Shown one piece after another: positions 1-13,082 of a stretch of 64,000 nucleotides of DNA (position 1 is the first letter of the stretch; every line of letters begins with the position of its first letter). Origin of the DNA: Cranoglanis bouderius (lineage: Eukaryota > Chordata > Actinopteri > Siluriformes > Cranoglanididae); assembly GCA_023630585.1 (NCBI GenBank), contig CM042562.1, positions 9,698,684-9,762,683 on the forward strand, in the 5' to 3' direction. A model generated the notes under the pieces. That model was not told where the DNA came from, made no database searches, and saw only the letters and a list, made by a program, of their open reading frames with translations. Made by a program: the position numbers and the translations under genes.

Positions 1-3000
1 TGATCTAACTAAATGTGATTAATGGAATGTTACCTCGGTTCAGAAGGTGGGGGAGGTTGAGGAGGCAACAATGCTACTATAGTGGCTGTTCTCTTTAGTT
101 ATCTTCATAAGCAATAATACAGTAAATTTCGCTCTTTTTCAGTGCCTTACATGGTTTTGACACCTCATAATAAGGATGTCAGTATTTACAGGTTGTTTTT
201 CTTTTTAGTACTCAGTGATAGCACAACAAATGTGTATTCAGAGTCCAGAAGTTACATCAAAAAGGTACTGATATTCAGTTATGCACATGTTTAAGCCAAT
301 TTTCTCAACACCCCATTCACACTTTCAGAGTTCACACCACTGACAATGGCTTTTTTTTTTTAGTAGACGTGTCTGTAAAAGGCTGGGTTTTTCAATACCC
401 ACTAGACATCACTGTTAAATGCAAGGACCTGCCTTGAAGCCCAGAAAAATCAGGGATAGAAAATGCAGGCTAAAAAAGAAAGGTTTTTTTCCTCCATTCA
501 TGTCAAATGTAACGTGATGTGATATTAAAGCAAGAGACAATTCAAAAATGAAGAATAAAATGGTAAACATATTGATGCTGTATATGAATAAGAAAATGGA
601 CAGCATTGAAATAAACATCTAATAGGAGTCTAGTAGATTGCCAGTATATTGCTGCATGAACCGTCCTTGTCGTAATTATCACATTAATAACTACTGTACA
701 AATTTGGTTTAACTTAACAATATGGCTTTGACACTCATTATTCAGCAGCTCATAAAATAGCACTTGATCCAGCACATCTGTTTTTCATTTTGTTTATTTA
801 TTTTTGCATTGACAAAGCCCACAACATGAATTTCAGCATGACACATTGTGATTACATAAAATAGTTAAATAGTGGTGCACAAAAAAATTGTGCATTAATC
901 CAAGGTACGAACTGCATGTAAATGAAACTCACCTTTGTTTAGTCAAACTCTACCCTGTGTGCATACTTGTTGCATAACATGTGTAGTTGAGCCTGAGGTT
1001 TGAATGCTAATTTCTTCAGCTTCTCACCTCTTGTCTATAGAGAGCATGGATTTGTGCATTAGATCACAATGGAATCACATATGCGAATGCCACATTCCCC
1101 TGGCACTAGCTTTGCTGTCCTGGTTGGTTGAGTTTGGACCTAATTAAGCTTTTTAAAGTAAATACTCTTGCACTGTTGCATGCTGGCTGCTAGTGCAGCT
1201 CAGTGTGGGTGATTGTGCTTATATCCCTGGGTTGAGAGAGAAAAGGCAAGCTCACACTTTCATTACTTTCTCATTTGTTGATTTTCCCCCACGGCCCTGT
1301 GTGACGGCTGCTGTAGAAAGAGCTTAGGAAGCCATTTCTATGCCTAATTAAGACAGACACTTGCAACACAGCATCCATTTATTACCAAAAAAAAAAAAAA
1401 AAAAAAAAAAAAAAGATATGCTGTGGGGTGAACCATACATACACATGGGTCTGTAGACCTGCTGTTGCTGTATCTGGAAATAAGCTCCAAAGCTCTACTC
1501 CTTTCTGATTTGCACATTGCATTGCCTTGTGTATTGCATTCATTACTAATAAATACTCCTCAATAATAGAGAGAAACTAGATCCAGCGAATTAATTTTTT
1601 TCTCTAAAAGTGGCAGGTTCATTAGGATAGAAGAAATTTAAAGTTTGGAGAAGCAGTAGTAGGTATGACAAACCCAGAGAGATTATAAAAAGCTCTTCAT
1701 GTCTGTGCCTGGAGAGGATTAGCCAGTAATGCTGTTGTTATGGTAATGATGAGCACATTTATAATAAAGACCGCTGGGCCTCCAACCTGCAGCAAGGTGT
1801 GTTTCTAACTGATGAGCTGCTTTGGTTTTACTGTGTGCATATATGTGTATGTGCATGTATGTGCCAGTATTTTTGTTTTTCCACTTGTTTATTCACTTTG
1901 ATCACTTGCTAGAAAGCACCCAGGAAACATGGTTAATTCGAAAACTATAATGATTAACACAAGCAAGTACTATGTGGCTATATGTTACTGACCTTTTTAC
2001 CACAGTGTGACGAAGTGTTATTATTTAATTAGTAAATGCTAGTAGGCTCCCCATGACCCTGTGTAGGATAAGAAAGATAGGATTGATATTTTTCTTCAAT
2101 TCAGCTTCAATTCGTCGTTTATTATTGCTTGTCATTTTCTTAGTATTGCTACTTTTTCTGATGCCATTTGACATATCAAGGCCCTGATTTACTAAGATCA
2201 AAAATAACAAGCTCTTTTTCTTTTTTTTTTTTTTTGCATGTGCAGTAGCATAAACTGTGTGCACAAGTGGACACATTGCAGGTGAATTATTGTATATCAT
2301 GTCCAAAGTAGGAGGAAGAAACAGAAAGAAATGAGGTTTGTGTGTATGTTATTTTTTCTTAAGAGCTGTGATGAGTTCAGATTTTTAAAAGATCTCGAAA
2401 CATTAAACCAAAACTTGCCACACTTGTACAATTGCATAACAAAGAATAGACGTTGAAATGCATCAAATCAACTGCTCAAATGCAATATGGTTGAAAAATA
2501 AAAGACTGTGTGCTCTGTTCTTTACTGTACTAATATTAAGTCATAATTTTAAAAACATTCCGAAAATTTTGAGATACTGAGGCATAATTATGATAAGCCT
2601 TCTCATTACTAAAACCTAGGGAATGGAACTGGCAGAAAGAGACTTATGCAAAAATGTAATACTTGTCCTCTGGTTGCACTAATATGCGCATACAATCTCA
2701 GTGACAGGCTTAGCAAGTCACATTGTGGGTACTAAATTAATCTGCTTGCATTGACACTTGCATTGCCTGTTTTTTTGCATTTTAGATCGAAATGCCCCAA
2801 AGCCAAACACATAAAAATACATGCTATTTTGCTCGTGTGAATAACACACTCCTCCGTACACCATGTAACTATATTAGCATTAGCACTTTGTAAACTTATG
2901 TATGTATTTTTCATAAGCCACTCCCTTTGGGTTATTACATACCCATTGGTGAACTGAAAACTTGTCCCATCAAGGCCTAAATTCTCTAAAGGCACCATCT

Positions 3001-3669
3001 ATTAACAGACTTTCATTGCAGCAGATACAGCTGGTTTCTAGTTCCTTCTCTGTGCCTATTTGTTTGTCTGTCCTACTATATCTCTGTCTCTTACTATGCT
3101 TGCGTGTGTTAAAATGTCTGAGCCGGCCATTTCTCACAGATATAGATAACTGCCCAGGCTTTGACACTGAATGGATGCACAGGCATGGCCTCTTTATTAA
3201 CCTTTCTTTTAACTGAACTGGTCTCTTCACACCAAGCCACTTCTCTTATCGAACATACGGCACAACAGAGATTAAGGGCACACAGAAAAATCAGCCAAGG
3301 GAAATGGATGTGTGTGACACGGGGCTGCATTAAGAAACAGAGCTGTTACTTGAATTTGGTACACTTAAGAATGCATATGAAATAAACTCTTGCTGTAAAA
3401 ATGTTAGAGGTTAGCTTATCGTTTAAAGCATGGACACATTTTATTTATAGAAGAGCACACTGAATTAACCAAAATATTAGCATTACTTTATTAAGCTGAT
3501 AAGTCTATATAGTGAATAAAAGCATGATAAAAATGCTTATATTCAAAGGCAGTGGTAATGATGTTATTTAAAAAAACAAAACAAAAAAAAACAACATTTC
3601 TAACATCTCTATTCATGAAAAATCTTTCAACCTTGGAGGCGTGAACTGAAAGCAGGTAATTTGAACTTA
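1..3669. other. Non-coding sequence, no gene recognised
   Basis: AT-rich with a poly-A tract at 1386-1413 and a short fragment of the L2-tail-like repeat at 2045-2075 (CTCCCCATGACCCTGTGTAG). Short frames here have no protein-like composition. Confidence 0.7.
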
Positions 3670-3970
3670 ACTCACCAACTCTTAATATAAAATCCTTTGT
3701 TTTGTTCAATTTCCTTCCACTTTTCCTGGTGCAGGTCACAGGCTGAGAAGTCCTCACAGGCTGAGAAGGTCAGTCCAAACTTCTCTATCCCTGGCCACAG
3801 ATTGCAGACACTCCTGGGTGATCCCCAGATTTTCCCAATCCAACTGTGAGATATAAGCTCTCTCCAGCAGGTCCTGGGTCTGCCCCTGGTTTCTGTCCAG
3901 TGGGTCGTTCCTGATACAGGTCTAAGAGCCAACCAGGAGGTATGGCTGTAAGTGCCCAAACCACCTAAAC
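3670..3970 (-). mobile_element. Non-LTR retrotransposon ORF2 C-terminal fragment
   Basis: On the minus strand, the frame 3959-3672 contains a degenerate GTTHWTETRGRPRTCWRELI and GKIWGSPRSVCNLWPGIEKF. This matches the widespread fish LINE tail with RPRGRPRTRWRDYI and RLGIPPEEL as I know it. Clade is not assigned. Old fragment. Confidence 0.6.
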
Positions 3971-4463
3971 TCTCAATTCAGATTATCAGCAAGAGAAAAT
4001 CATTAACAACAATCTAGTTGTTTGGGAAATATGCACATGCAATTGAAATCTGTAAATGTTTGAATATATTTACACACTGTTTACCTTATTTTTGTCACCA
4101 TCTTTTGCTTGAATTTATAGTGTAGTTTTTTTTTTTGAACACATACAAGTAAGAAAAGTCATTAATAAGGTGTTACCTGTTTACATGTGTTGTATGAAAG
4201 CATTGAGATGGTGGATTAATAATGCAAATAGAGTGTCACAATCAGGTTTCTAATCAATAATTAGCCTGCACATTTCCAGAAACCACAGTAATTAAGTAGA
4301 AGCAGGTAATGTTTACAATTTAATGTAAGAATATAAGGAAACATATTAGTTCTGAATTAATGTCTGATACATGTTAGCAAATCTTAATGTCACACAGTCA
4401 TTGTTATTTTCTATTGTTATTTACATTGTCATTTTCATTTTTATTCCTGTTCTGAAATAATCA

Positions 4464-4671
4464 GCTTCCCGGTGGCACAACAGAAAAACATTCTCCCTAT
4501 TGTCTGGAGGTTGCGAGTTTGAACGCTGACAATCCCACAGCCATGATCTCTGGGTGGGAGGGATGGCATAGTCTCTCTCCTCAATCACAGCAATACTAGC
4601 CAATCATGGGCATCTGTGAGCTCATGTATGCAGAAGAGGGTGGACAGCGCTTTCTTACGAGTGTATTAAGC
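4464..4671 (+). mobile_element. tRNA-derived SINE
   Basis: A box-like GGTGGCACAACAG, B box GGTTGCGAGTTTGAACGC, then a body with CTCTGGGTGGGAGGGATGGC, CCAATCATGGGCATCTGTGA, and AGAGGGTGGACAGCGCTTTC. Sits directly beside the TIR element at 4672. Confidence 0.65.
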
Positions 4672-5186
4672 TATGTTCACACATACAGCAGTTTTATTGC
4701 TGCAAGTCACCAATCACTGTACTATGAAGTCACCAGTAGGCATTCCTACTACTGGTTGCCATAGTAACATTTATCAGTGGGTGGCGCAACTAGCATTCCA
4801 CTTTTGAAAAAAAAAAAACAAACAGTTTTCTTGCAGTTAAAATGAACATTGAGCGTTTGTATATAAAGTTGAGGCCATCTATCTGCAGCGAAAATGCAAG
4901 TGTCAATTAGTTTAGCTTAGCTTATGGCCTTAGTGCGTTTAAAGCAAAATAATAGCTAGCAAGTATGGGAGGCTACGGATCACGTGCGCTCTACTGTCTT
5001 CACTCCCATTGGTAGTTGCTGCACCAACTCACTCCAAATTTGTATGAAGTCAAACTTAGTCAACTTAGTCGCATCAATAGAAACACCCACGTCTAGTCGC
5101 CAACGGTCGCTGTCGCTCATTGAAAATGAATGGTCTCCGGTCACTTTGTCGCTGCAAGTCGCTGTATTTGTAAACGTACCTTTACG
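4672..5186. mobile_element. Putative TIR element (MITE-like)
   Basis: The left end (TATGTTCACACATACAGC) and the complement of the right end (TACGTTTACAAATACAGC) are similar over about 40 bp. The interior has no long frame. Target duplication is unclear; the superfamily is not assigned. Confidence 0.4.
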
Positions 5187-5924
5187 CTGCCTTGTGGCGC
5201 CGCATGAGCAGCAGTTCGAAAAAAAAGATGCGGTTGGTTGGCTTCACGTCTCACCATGTATGCGCGTGTATATGCCCGGAGAAAACTGTAGAGTGCATCT
5301 GTAGGGTGGATCTGAATAAATGTATTTCCTCAGAAAAAAAAAAAAAGCATTATGACGGATTTGTATGCCACACTTCAGTCAGGGTTTCTTTTCCTTCTGT
5401 CTGGCATCTTTTAAAGGATATTACTCACACGCTGTGTTTAACAAAACTAACAAGCCCTGTAAAAACCATCAGTACCCACCATGTGCAGATGTTTAACTAA
5501 TGCTTGCAAAACCCATGAAATGCAGCAGGAACCCAGTATAGATGATATATGTGGAGGATTTGAATACACAATTAATTATCCTCAGCCTTTCAGTTGAAAG
5601 TGTTTTTCTTTTGCTATTTGTATGCCGCGCTGCAGTGAGGAGAGAATGTGAGAATGGTTAACTGGTATAGATTTAAATGACGCCGTTTCCTCATTTGTAT
5701 TCCTGACATGGGCGCACACACGTTCAGTTGGAGACGTGCACCACACACTCACTGTCGTGTTTGACTGTCTGTTTCTGTCTGCTGATTAGCTTCTCTACAA
5801 AGAAATACACAAAATAATCCTCTGATCATTCCTCTTACACACACTCACACATTGATACACACGCATGCACACACGCACACACTTACTCATGCACAACTTG
5901 TCTGTTGCATTAAACAGGCATAAA

Positions 5925-5931
<7 letters not shown>

Positions 5932-6004
<73 letters not shown>
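5932..6004. repeat. (GA)n microsatellite
   Basis: About 36 uninterrupted GA units. Frames through it (poly Leu-Ser on the other strand) are not genes. Confidence 0.98.
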
Positions 6005-6007
<3 letters not shown>

Positions 6008-6582
6008 AGAAATAATTATTACCATTATGCACAACAACTTTCAAAGGGATTATTCATTTTAGAAGCCTGTTACATTTGCATTCTGTATGCAAAAACAGAT
6101 AACAATTTGTTTGAATGTGAAAGCATTTGCTTGAATTCCCTTTTTACCTTGGAGTAGTGCTGCATATGAATCACTGTGAAATCTATTCAGTGGGTAAAAT
6201 AGTGCTCAACAGTCCCTGTCATACAGAGTTGGCATCAGTTTGTGCCTGAGGGACACCTACTTTCAATTCTGCACTAATTCACATTAGAATAATGTTGTGG
6301 TAAAGTAACCTGGTGGCAAAGTAACCTGCGGTTGTCTTTGTTTCATAATATTGTAAATGCTAGTGCTTCAGCGCAAGCAAAGAAAATTAACCTACAGTAT
6401 GCACAATTCTTATAAATGATGCAATTTTGAAATGGCATTTCAGCAACAGAATGCAAAAATGTTTAAAGACCATGTCATGCAGGAAGACACACTGATTAAT
6501 AACAGTATTGTGTTATTCATTACTACAAATGTTTTCACATTTATTAATAATATATGAGTGTATACCTCAGCACTATCTATCT

Positions 6583-6925
6583 ACCCATCCATTTTCTGTA
6601 TCGCTTATCCTACACAGGGTCACGGGGAGCCTTGGGTCTATCCCAGAGGACTCGGGGCACAAGCAGGGGGACACCCTGGATGGGGTGCCAACCCATCGCA
6701 GGGCACAATCTCATACACACTCCCATTCACACACTATGGACAATTTAGAGATGCCAGTCAGCCTACAACGCACGTCTTTGGACTGGGGGAGGAAACCAGA
6801 GTACTTGGAGGAAACCGCCGAAGCACAGGGAGAACATGCAAACTCCAGGCACACAGGGCAGAGGCGGGAATCGAACCCCCAACCCTGGAGGTGCTCACCA
6901 CTAATCCAGCGTGTCCCCACCTCAA
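6583..6925 (-). repeat. Teleost interspersed repeat with L2-like 3' tail
   Basis: Blocks CATCCATTTTCTGTATCGCT, CAGGGTCACGGGGAGCCT, ACCCTGGATGGGGTGCCAAC, TCTTTGGACTGGGGGAGGAA and AGAACATGCAAACTCCAGGC appear in the order of a very common fish repeat. The ATGGATGG-type end is at the left, so the element reads on the minus strand. Frames crossing it are not genes. Confidence 0.75.
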
Positions 6926-7984
6926 CGCTATTGAATTCTCAATTCTGATTGGTCAGAAGGTGGTGCTTAATATTGCTATGACAGCAGTTCTGACAGACCT
7001 CAAGGCAAGTGTTCTAATATGTTTTCTTTTCTATAATGAAATGGCAGTATAACCATTGATATTTAACAGCTTATGTAAGAAGCGCATATATTTGACATTT
7101 ATGGAAAGAAACCACACATGAGCGATTTGAGGTAACGCTGTTCCTTAAGTTTTCAGCAGTGAGGAAGAATTCATGGCAGAGGCCTTTACGGTTTATCAGT
7201 TATGTGACAAGCTGCATTTTTTGTTTTATTAACTTCAAGAGTGCGGGAATGTCATGTTTTGACATAACAATTTGACATATAACATCTAAGGTATTATGGT
7301 TCAGGTGTTATGTGCCAGTAAATGCTGTACAGTATTATTTAAAGATTATACTGTATACTAGCTTGATTGTATGTTGTCTGCAATAGTTATATTGTTAAAA
7401 TTATGGTATACTGATATAAAAAATATATATATATATTTCTAGATGCCATGAAATATGGCATCATATGTAAGGATAAAAAATATACCAGGTATAAACCGCA
7501 GAACACAGAATTTCTACACTGCTGAATTAATCCTGTTGTTTTTTTTTTTTTGTTTTTTTTTAAGGCACTCTTGTTTACTTGATTTTGTTAATCAGTGTCT
7601 CCAAACACAAAGGTTTAAATCTTACACTACTGTTGCAAACGTACATAGCTTTTAATGTCCCTATCCCTAGAAATATTTCAAGTCTAAGCAGATTATTGGA
7701 TTTAGCAGTTATCATGCTGTGAATGTTCCATACTATTTTAGTCACATAATTGGACTGTAATTACCATTTAGGATAAAGATATAAAGGCACACTATACTAT
7801 ACGTATCTTTCTAGATAAAGAATACATTATAAATCTGTTCACCTGAAGGTACCACCCAAGCGACAATAAATAGTACACTTTTAATACCTTTTCTTTCCTG
7901 AAAGTGTACAAATATCAGCCAAAGCATGGTGTGAACATTTTAAGTTTGCATGAGATTGCATTCAATAATAAGAAGGAAACAAAT

Positions 7985-8225
7985 AGAATAATATTTTTTG
8001 TTATACATGTTTATTTACTTCTCCATTACTGAGTCAGTACAAAAACATTTTATATTTTCAAACATTACTACTGACTACAAAAAATGTCAGTCAGTATGTC
8101 AGTAAAGAAAAAAACATACAGACCACTTTTCAGACAAAAAATAAAATGGCTGTCTCCAGAACTGTGGCAGATTCTCCAAGATGCTCAATAAAACCTACCA
8201 GCAAATTTCCTTATTCCTTTGAAGG
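7985..8225. mobile_element. Degraded copy of the 56.4-kb MITE
   Basis: The same order of blocks as in the MITE interior is visible: AGTCAGTACAAAAACATTTT, CTTTTCAGACAAAAAA, AACTGTGGCAGATTCT, AGATGCTCAATAAAACCTAC. Termini are not recognisable. Confidence 0.65.
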
Positions 8226-8411
8226 TATGCGTTCAAACCATATAATGCACACATAGTTCCAGTCGGTTTAATCACTGTTTTCGATTAATGTGCTGCCTAT
8301 AAATAACTGTAACCATATTAACACACAGTTACAGTTGCATACAGTAGATAAACTCACAGCTTCATTATTAGTACAGACCCGGCACAGACACAGGTAATTC
8401 ACACATGCATA

Positions 8412-8414
<3 letters not shown>

Positions 8415-8468
<54 letters not shown>
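8415..8468. repeat. (CT)n microsatellite
   Basis: Pure CT run with one G near the end. Confidence 0.97.
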
Positions 8469-8469
<1 letters not shown>

Positions 8470-8763
8470 AATAACAATTTGTTATAATTAATTCAAATAA
8501 ATGAAATCTTATCGCACTACTTTATCTCTGTGTATGATTTAGAGGGGGCAGAATTCTAGATCTAATAACCCATATATAAAATGACTAATGAAAATTAACC
8601 ATTATTTTTATCCTTACAGTCAAATTTTGCACTGCAAACATCAATGACCTTTTTAACTTGTTAGTGCTGGCGAGTGACCATGGTATAAGCAGGGTAATCC
8701 ATGGCCAGGTATGCATTACACGATTTTAATACGACACAGAACCACCCAACGCTATAACTATAT

Positions 8764-8764
<1 letters not shown>

Positions 8765-8795
<31 letters not shown>
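8765..8795. repeat. (CA)n microsatellite
   Basis: Runs directly into the left end of the mini Tc1 element. Confidence 0.97.
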
Positions 8796-8798
<3 letters not shown>

Positions 8799-9599
8799 GG
8801 GTATAGAAAAGAATCATCCTGTTAGGTTCCCGCTCCCTCGCTCTCGCTGCGAAGGAGTGCATTCCACTGCGCGCATTCCAGCGCTATTAAAAAACCCTCT
8901 GGACTGTCATTCATGTACTCACGTTTTGTTTACCTCTGCCATGTGCGTTTATGTTTTCGTTCACGTCATGTCTCCGCCTCCTGTATTTCCCCATGTGCTC
9001 ATGTTTTGGTTTGTGTCATGTCTCCGCCTCCTTATTCCTCATTGGTTCGCCTTGTAATGTGTAATTTTCGTTTCCAGGTGTCGCTGATGAGATCTAGTTT
9101 CTGTTAATCAACTCTGCTACTTAAACCCCGCTCCGTGTCCGCTTCGGCGCGGAGTATTAGTATAGTATAACCTTAGTTTAGTTTAGTTTAGTTTAGTTTA
9201 GTTTAGTTTAGTTCAAACCTGACTTAGATATGTTCCGTAGCCTTTTGTTCGTGGTTTCCAAACCACCTCCTTGCCTGAGCTTTATCCCTTAGCTCTTTGT
9301 TCATGGTTCCCAGACCATCTCCATGCCTCGCGTGTTTGTTTCCTAGCTCATAGTCCGTGGTTCCCAGACCACCTCCATGCATTATTGTTACCCTTTTTTC
9401 TGGATGATTTATGTTTGATGGTGTTTTGTGTGTCCCTTTATTTGTGAACTTCCTGTTCCTAATAAACTGACGTTTCCTCTGCGCATGCATCCTGACTCCC
9501 TCGTCCTACTACACACCACGTGTCGTAACACATCCCCCTTTAAAATAATCACGTTTTGTTGCTTTTCAGACTGAAATGATGCTTTTCTATACCCACTGT
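8796..9599. mobile_element. Minimal Tc1 family A derivative carrying the solo LTR
   Basis: Left part (8796-8819, CAGTGGGTATAGAAAAGAAT) and right part (9536-9599, ending TTTCTATACCCACTG) are the termini of the same Tc1 family as at 33.3 and 43.9 kb. Without the LTR and one CATCC copy only about 88 bp remain: an intact left end joined almost directly to the right end. CA repeats abut the left side, and TGTA/TA repeats abut the right. Confidence 0.8.
8820..9530 (+). mobile_element. Solo LTR (711 bp) with CATCC target duplication
   Basis: The sequence begins TGTTAGG and ends CGTAACA, with TG...CA termini, and is flanked on both sides by CATCC (8815-8819 and 9531-9535). It is CpG-rich, with a polyadenylation signal AATAAA at 9461. 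It contains internal tandem repeats: two copies of a block ending CATGTCTCCGCCTCC, a GTTTA run at about 9176-9213, and about three repeats around CATGGTTCCCAGACC. No retroviral genes are present, consistent with LTR-LTR recombination. Gypsy versus endogenous-retrovirus origin cannot be decided. Confidence 0.85.
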
Positions 9600-9612
9600 G
9601 TGTATGTATGTA

Positions 9613-9690
<78 letters not shown>
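9600..9690. repeat. (TGTA)/(TG)/(TA)n compound microsatellite
   Basis: Begins at the right end of the mini Tc1 element: TGTA units, then TG, then about 30 TA units. Confidence 0.97.
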
Positions 9691-9693
<3 letters not shown>

Positions 9694-12600
9694 CTTTCAA
9701 CCAATTACTCTATATCACTATATCAACAAGCCACAGTTTTACAGTATAAAATGTGATAGATTAGATCTCTGGATATGAAGATTATCCTTTCACTCCATGT
9801 TTTAGATTAGGAAAATACACTGGTAAATCTAAAATAATTATTTTTGATTGTGAATTTGTGTTGGTTAAATTAAAGATCCTAAACAGTTACATCAAACACC
9901 TGAATCTCTGTTGTTACTTTGAATGTAACTTTTCTCATCTTTTCAATTTAATTAATGTTTGATGTGAAAACATTGCACAAATCTTTTAATTAACAATGCA
10001 GTTTAATTAACAATTTATTCCTTCAGACTCCTGATAAGTAGTTATTAAAATCTTGCTATTTTCATGTCAGCCCTTTTTCCTGGAAATAACATGAAACATT
10101 TACGTCCTTCAGATTTACCTGTACACATTAATCTCCACAGATAAATAGCTGCCAGTTCCATATTTAAGCAATAAGCTTTCTCCCATAGGGACTGTATTTA
10201 TTAGCACTGGTTGTGAAGTGTCATGGTGGGTGTTGTGATGGGAGCTGAAGTATGCATGCTGTGAAGGGGAGAAGCTCCTCTTGGTGCTAGAGTATAAATT
10301 TTAAAATAGATGTAAAAGCCATTAAATCTCACTGAGCAGTACACAGAGCAATGAAATATAGAGGAATTGACACTCTCACGAATGCTTATACGACAGAGTC
10401 CTGATTTAACATTTATCACTGCTCGAATAACAGACAGGACTACGAGAAATCAATTACATGTTGAAATGCTGTAGCTTTCCAAAGGCTGAGTGTAAACAAA
10501 AATCACACACAGGTAACCCGGTTGAGCCTTTAATGGGTATTTATTTGTTTTATGTAGACAAAGGGGAAAACGAGAGCATGTATGCATTGATATACAGTCT
10601 TGAGGTGGTATTTTGGGTTGAGGAAAACGTAGAATATTCTTTAGGATCGAAATGTACCGCAACCACACCATAGATGCTTAATGAGTTCCTTCACTTTGTG
10701 CATGGAAGGTGTTGAAGTCAGACATCTCATTTAGCTGCCAGATATCATTAGAGAAGTAGGGGTTCCAGACTGGGCTAGATGAATACGATACTGAACCACA
10801 GACTCCTAAAATATGGTTCTGCCACTTCTTTACTCTTACTTGTTCGTCTTCTCAGTGTAGGCAGGATGCGAGTGCATATACTCAGCATGTGTTTTATTAG
10901 GGTGAACCCAAAAATCATCTTCAGAGTCCTCTGTGGGAGCCAAAACACTGGCAAACATAAAAAGGGAACAGGAAATAAGAGATGCACACTTACAATGAAT
11001 GAGACTTCACAAAGACACAACAGGGTATAAATAGACAAACTAATTCAGATCTAAAGAGAGAATGGGTGGACACAATCGAGAAATACACTAATGAGAGGAC
11101 GGGCGTGGAGACAAGATTAGAATAAAAATGAAAGCATATGACATGGACTCAAAACAAAGTAAACGGGAGCAGTTTTCATCATGCTGGACATCATACTGCA
11201 CACTTGAGAGGAGGAATTTGTGACAGTTTCAATTTATGTCTGGCTTCCTGGACTTGTCACACTTCATGCAAAGGAACAAACCATCACAACCTCCATCTAT
11301 TGGAACATGTATCTCAAACAAGCATTTAATATGTTTCTGTCAAGATGGCACTGGTCAGTGTAAACTTTTAAATAAGATTTTTTACCTAATTTTTAAAAAA
11401 ATATCCCATGGATTATATTTTAATTTGTGACTGAAATGTGGCACAGTCTTGGAGAATTAAGTCCTTCTGTGAAACTTTCTTCAATACACTGAAACCCCCC
11501 CCCCCCCCCCACTTATGGTGAGCTAAGTGCTTTTTAAAAATCTTGGATTTCAATGCCACATTTAATTTGCCCATACTTCATTATTCACCATATTGGATGT
11601 TGGATCTTGCCCTACATTGGCATAAACAGAATTGCATGCAAATTCCTTAAATCTTATCTTAGCCATAGGATTTTTGCTGGTAACATTCAAATTGTATTCT
11701 CCTCCACAGCTTCCTTAACCTAAATTTATTAGTAAATAAATATTAAAAATAAATGAAAAACACCTTAGAAAATATGCTAAGATAAAAACAACTTCTAGAT
11801 TTTTTTTATTTATTTTTTTTTATCAAATCCTGTTTCGTTTACTGCAGTTCTTTGCTTATTGGAATGGTGTAAAAGTCTTTTCTGTCCCACTTACAGAGTG
11901 TTAAATTATTTTGTTTAAATTATTATAGACTTATAGACTTTTTTTGTATCAAATGATTGGTGTTTGCTTTTCATACAAGAGACATTTATGTTAGACCTGT
12001 CTATTTATATACAAAACCTTGGGCAACATCAGTTGAGTTTAAATGTGCTCTATAATAATTTTCCTTATTTACTGTATATATGTATTCTCTTCCCTCTCTG
12101 GGGACTTCGGTGTAGCTTGTTGAAGCAGTGCTCATGGTGCTTATGTGTGGTAGCTATGAAGGAAACGCAACCAAGAAGTCAATGACGTGCTTGAGGGTAA
12201 GCTTCTGGGAAAGGAAAAGGAATTGCATTGGGATATGCAGTGATGTATTTGCCTGCACCCACCATCTTTGTTTCTCTGATGGATCTCTTTCCTTCTTCTC
12301 CAAACAGTCCACTAATCTCAGAGGCTTGTTTTAGCCATCCCTCTAGCTCCATCCCACAAACATGTACCCTTGCTTTGATTGTGGCTGCTGTCTATGGTTC
12401 TGCATGTATGCTGCTGGTGTTTTTTGGGACATTGGAACTTGTCTTAGAGGTCTGGCTTCACAATATCAAGATAAACATAAATGCAGGTTTGGTGAGTGCT
12501 GGTATTTCTACTTCTTGGATTTCCAGGGCATAGTGGTAGGGTTCATATTTAATTTAATTAAAAAAACAAAAAAAAACAAAAAAAAACTCGAATCTCTTCC

Positions 12601-13082
12601 AGTTTAGGCCACACCCACCCCAGATATGGATATTTGGAGCACTAAAGATAAATTGTGATACACCTCTAATATTTGTGTGCAAGTGTAAGCAGTTTTCAAA
12701 TGCTGTTTTAAAGACCATTAAGCCTATGCAGGTCTCTTTTTGCCACTTTGAGTAAACTCTTGGTTTAATTATGCTTGTGAACTCATGTGAGTGTGACCTT
12801 TTCTGAGATGAAATATAGTCACACCATACATCTTATATGTCAAGTTTTTTTTGAGGTAACTGGGATAAGAACAGTACTGTTTCATAGCATTAATATAAAT
12901 CCCCGAAATGTAATCTGATGCTCTTTTGTTGGAGCTCCATTCTTCTGCTGCTAAACATTTAAATGAACATTATTAAATACAGCTAACCTAGCTCATACAT
13001 ATTTCCTGAAAAGAGTATTCAAAGACTAATGTGTCGTGCTCAGAACTGATCAATCTACAAGGAATATAATAATGGATTTTGT
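9691..13082. other. Non-coding sequence, no gene recognised
   Basis: AT-rich, with a C-run at 11492-11509 and the LTR-like patch noted separately. Overlapping short frames around 10450-11040 and 11960-12600 lack recognisable domains. Confidence 0.65.
10880..11235 (-). repeat. Possible LTR fragment, antisense
   Basis: The stretch with AACACTGGCAAACATAAAAA, GGGAACAGGAAATAAGAG and GAATTTGTGACAG resembles antisense fish LTR sequence in texture. Boundaries and duplication are not visible. Confidence 0.25.

Noticed and set aside
5795..6037. 80-codon frame rich in Leu-Ser
   Set aside because: It is a translation of the (GA)n microsatellite, not a gene.
6558..7052. 164-codon frame at the 6.6-kb repeat
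   Set aside because: The same frame recurs in other copies of a common interspersed repeat and has no domain; it is repeat-derived.
11492..11509. C-homopolymer as a structural signal
   Set aside because: A single short run; length may also be uncertain from sequencing.
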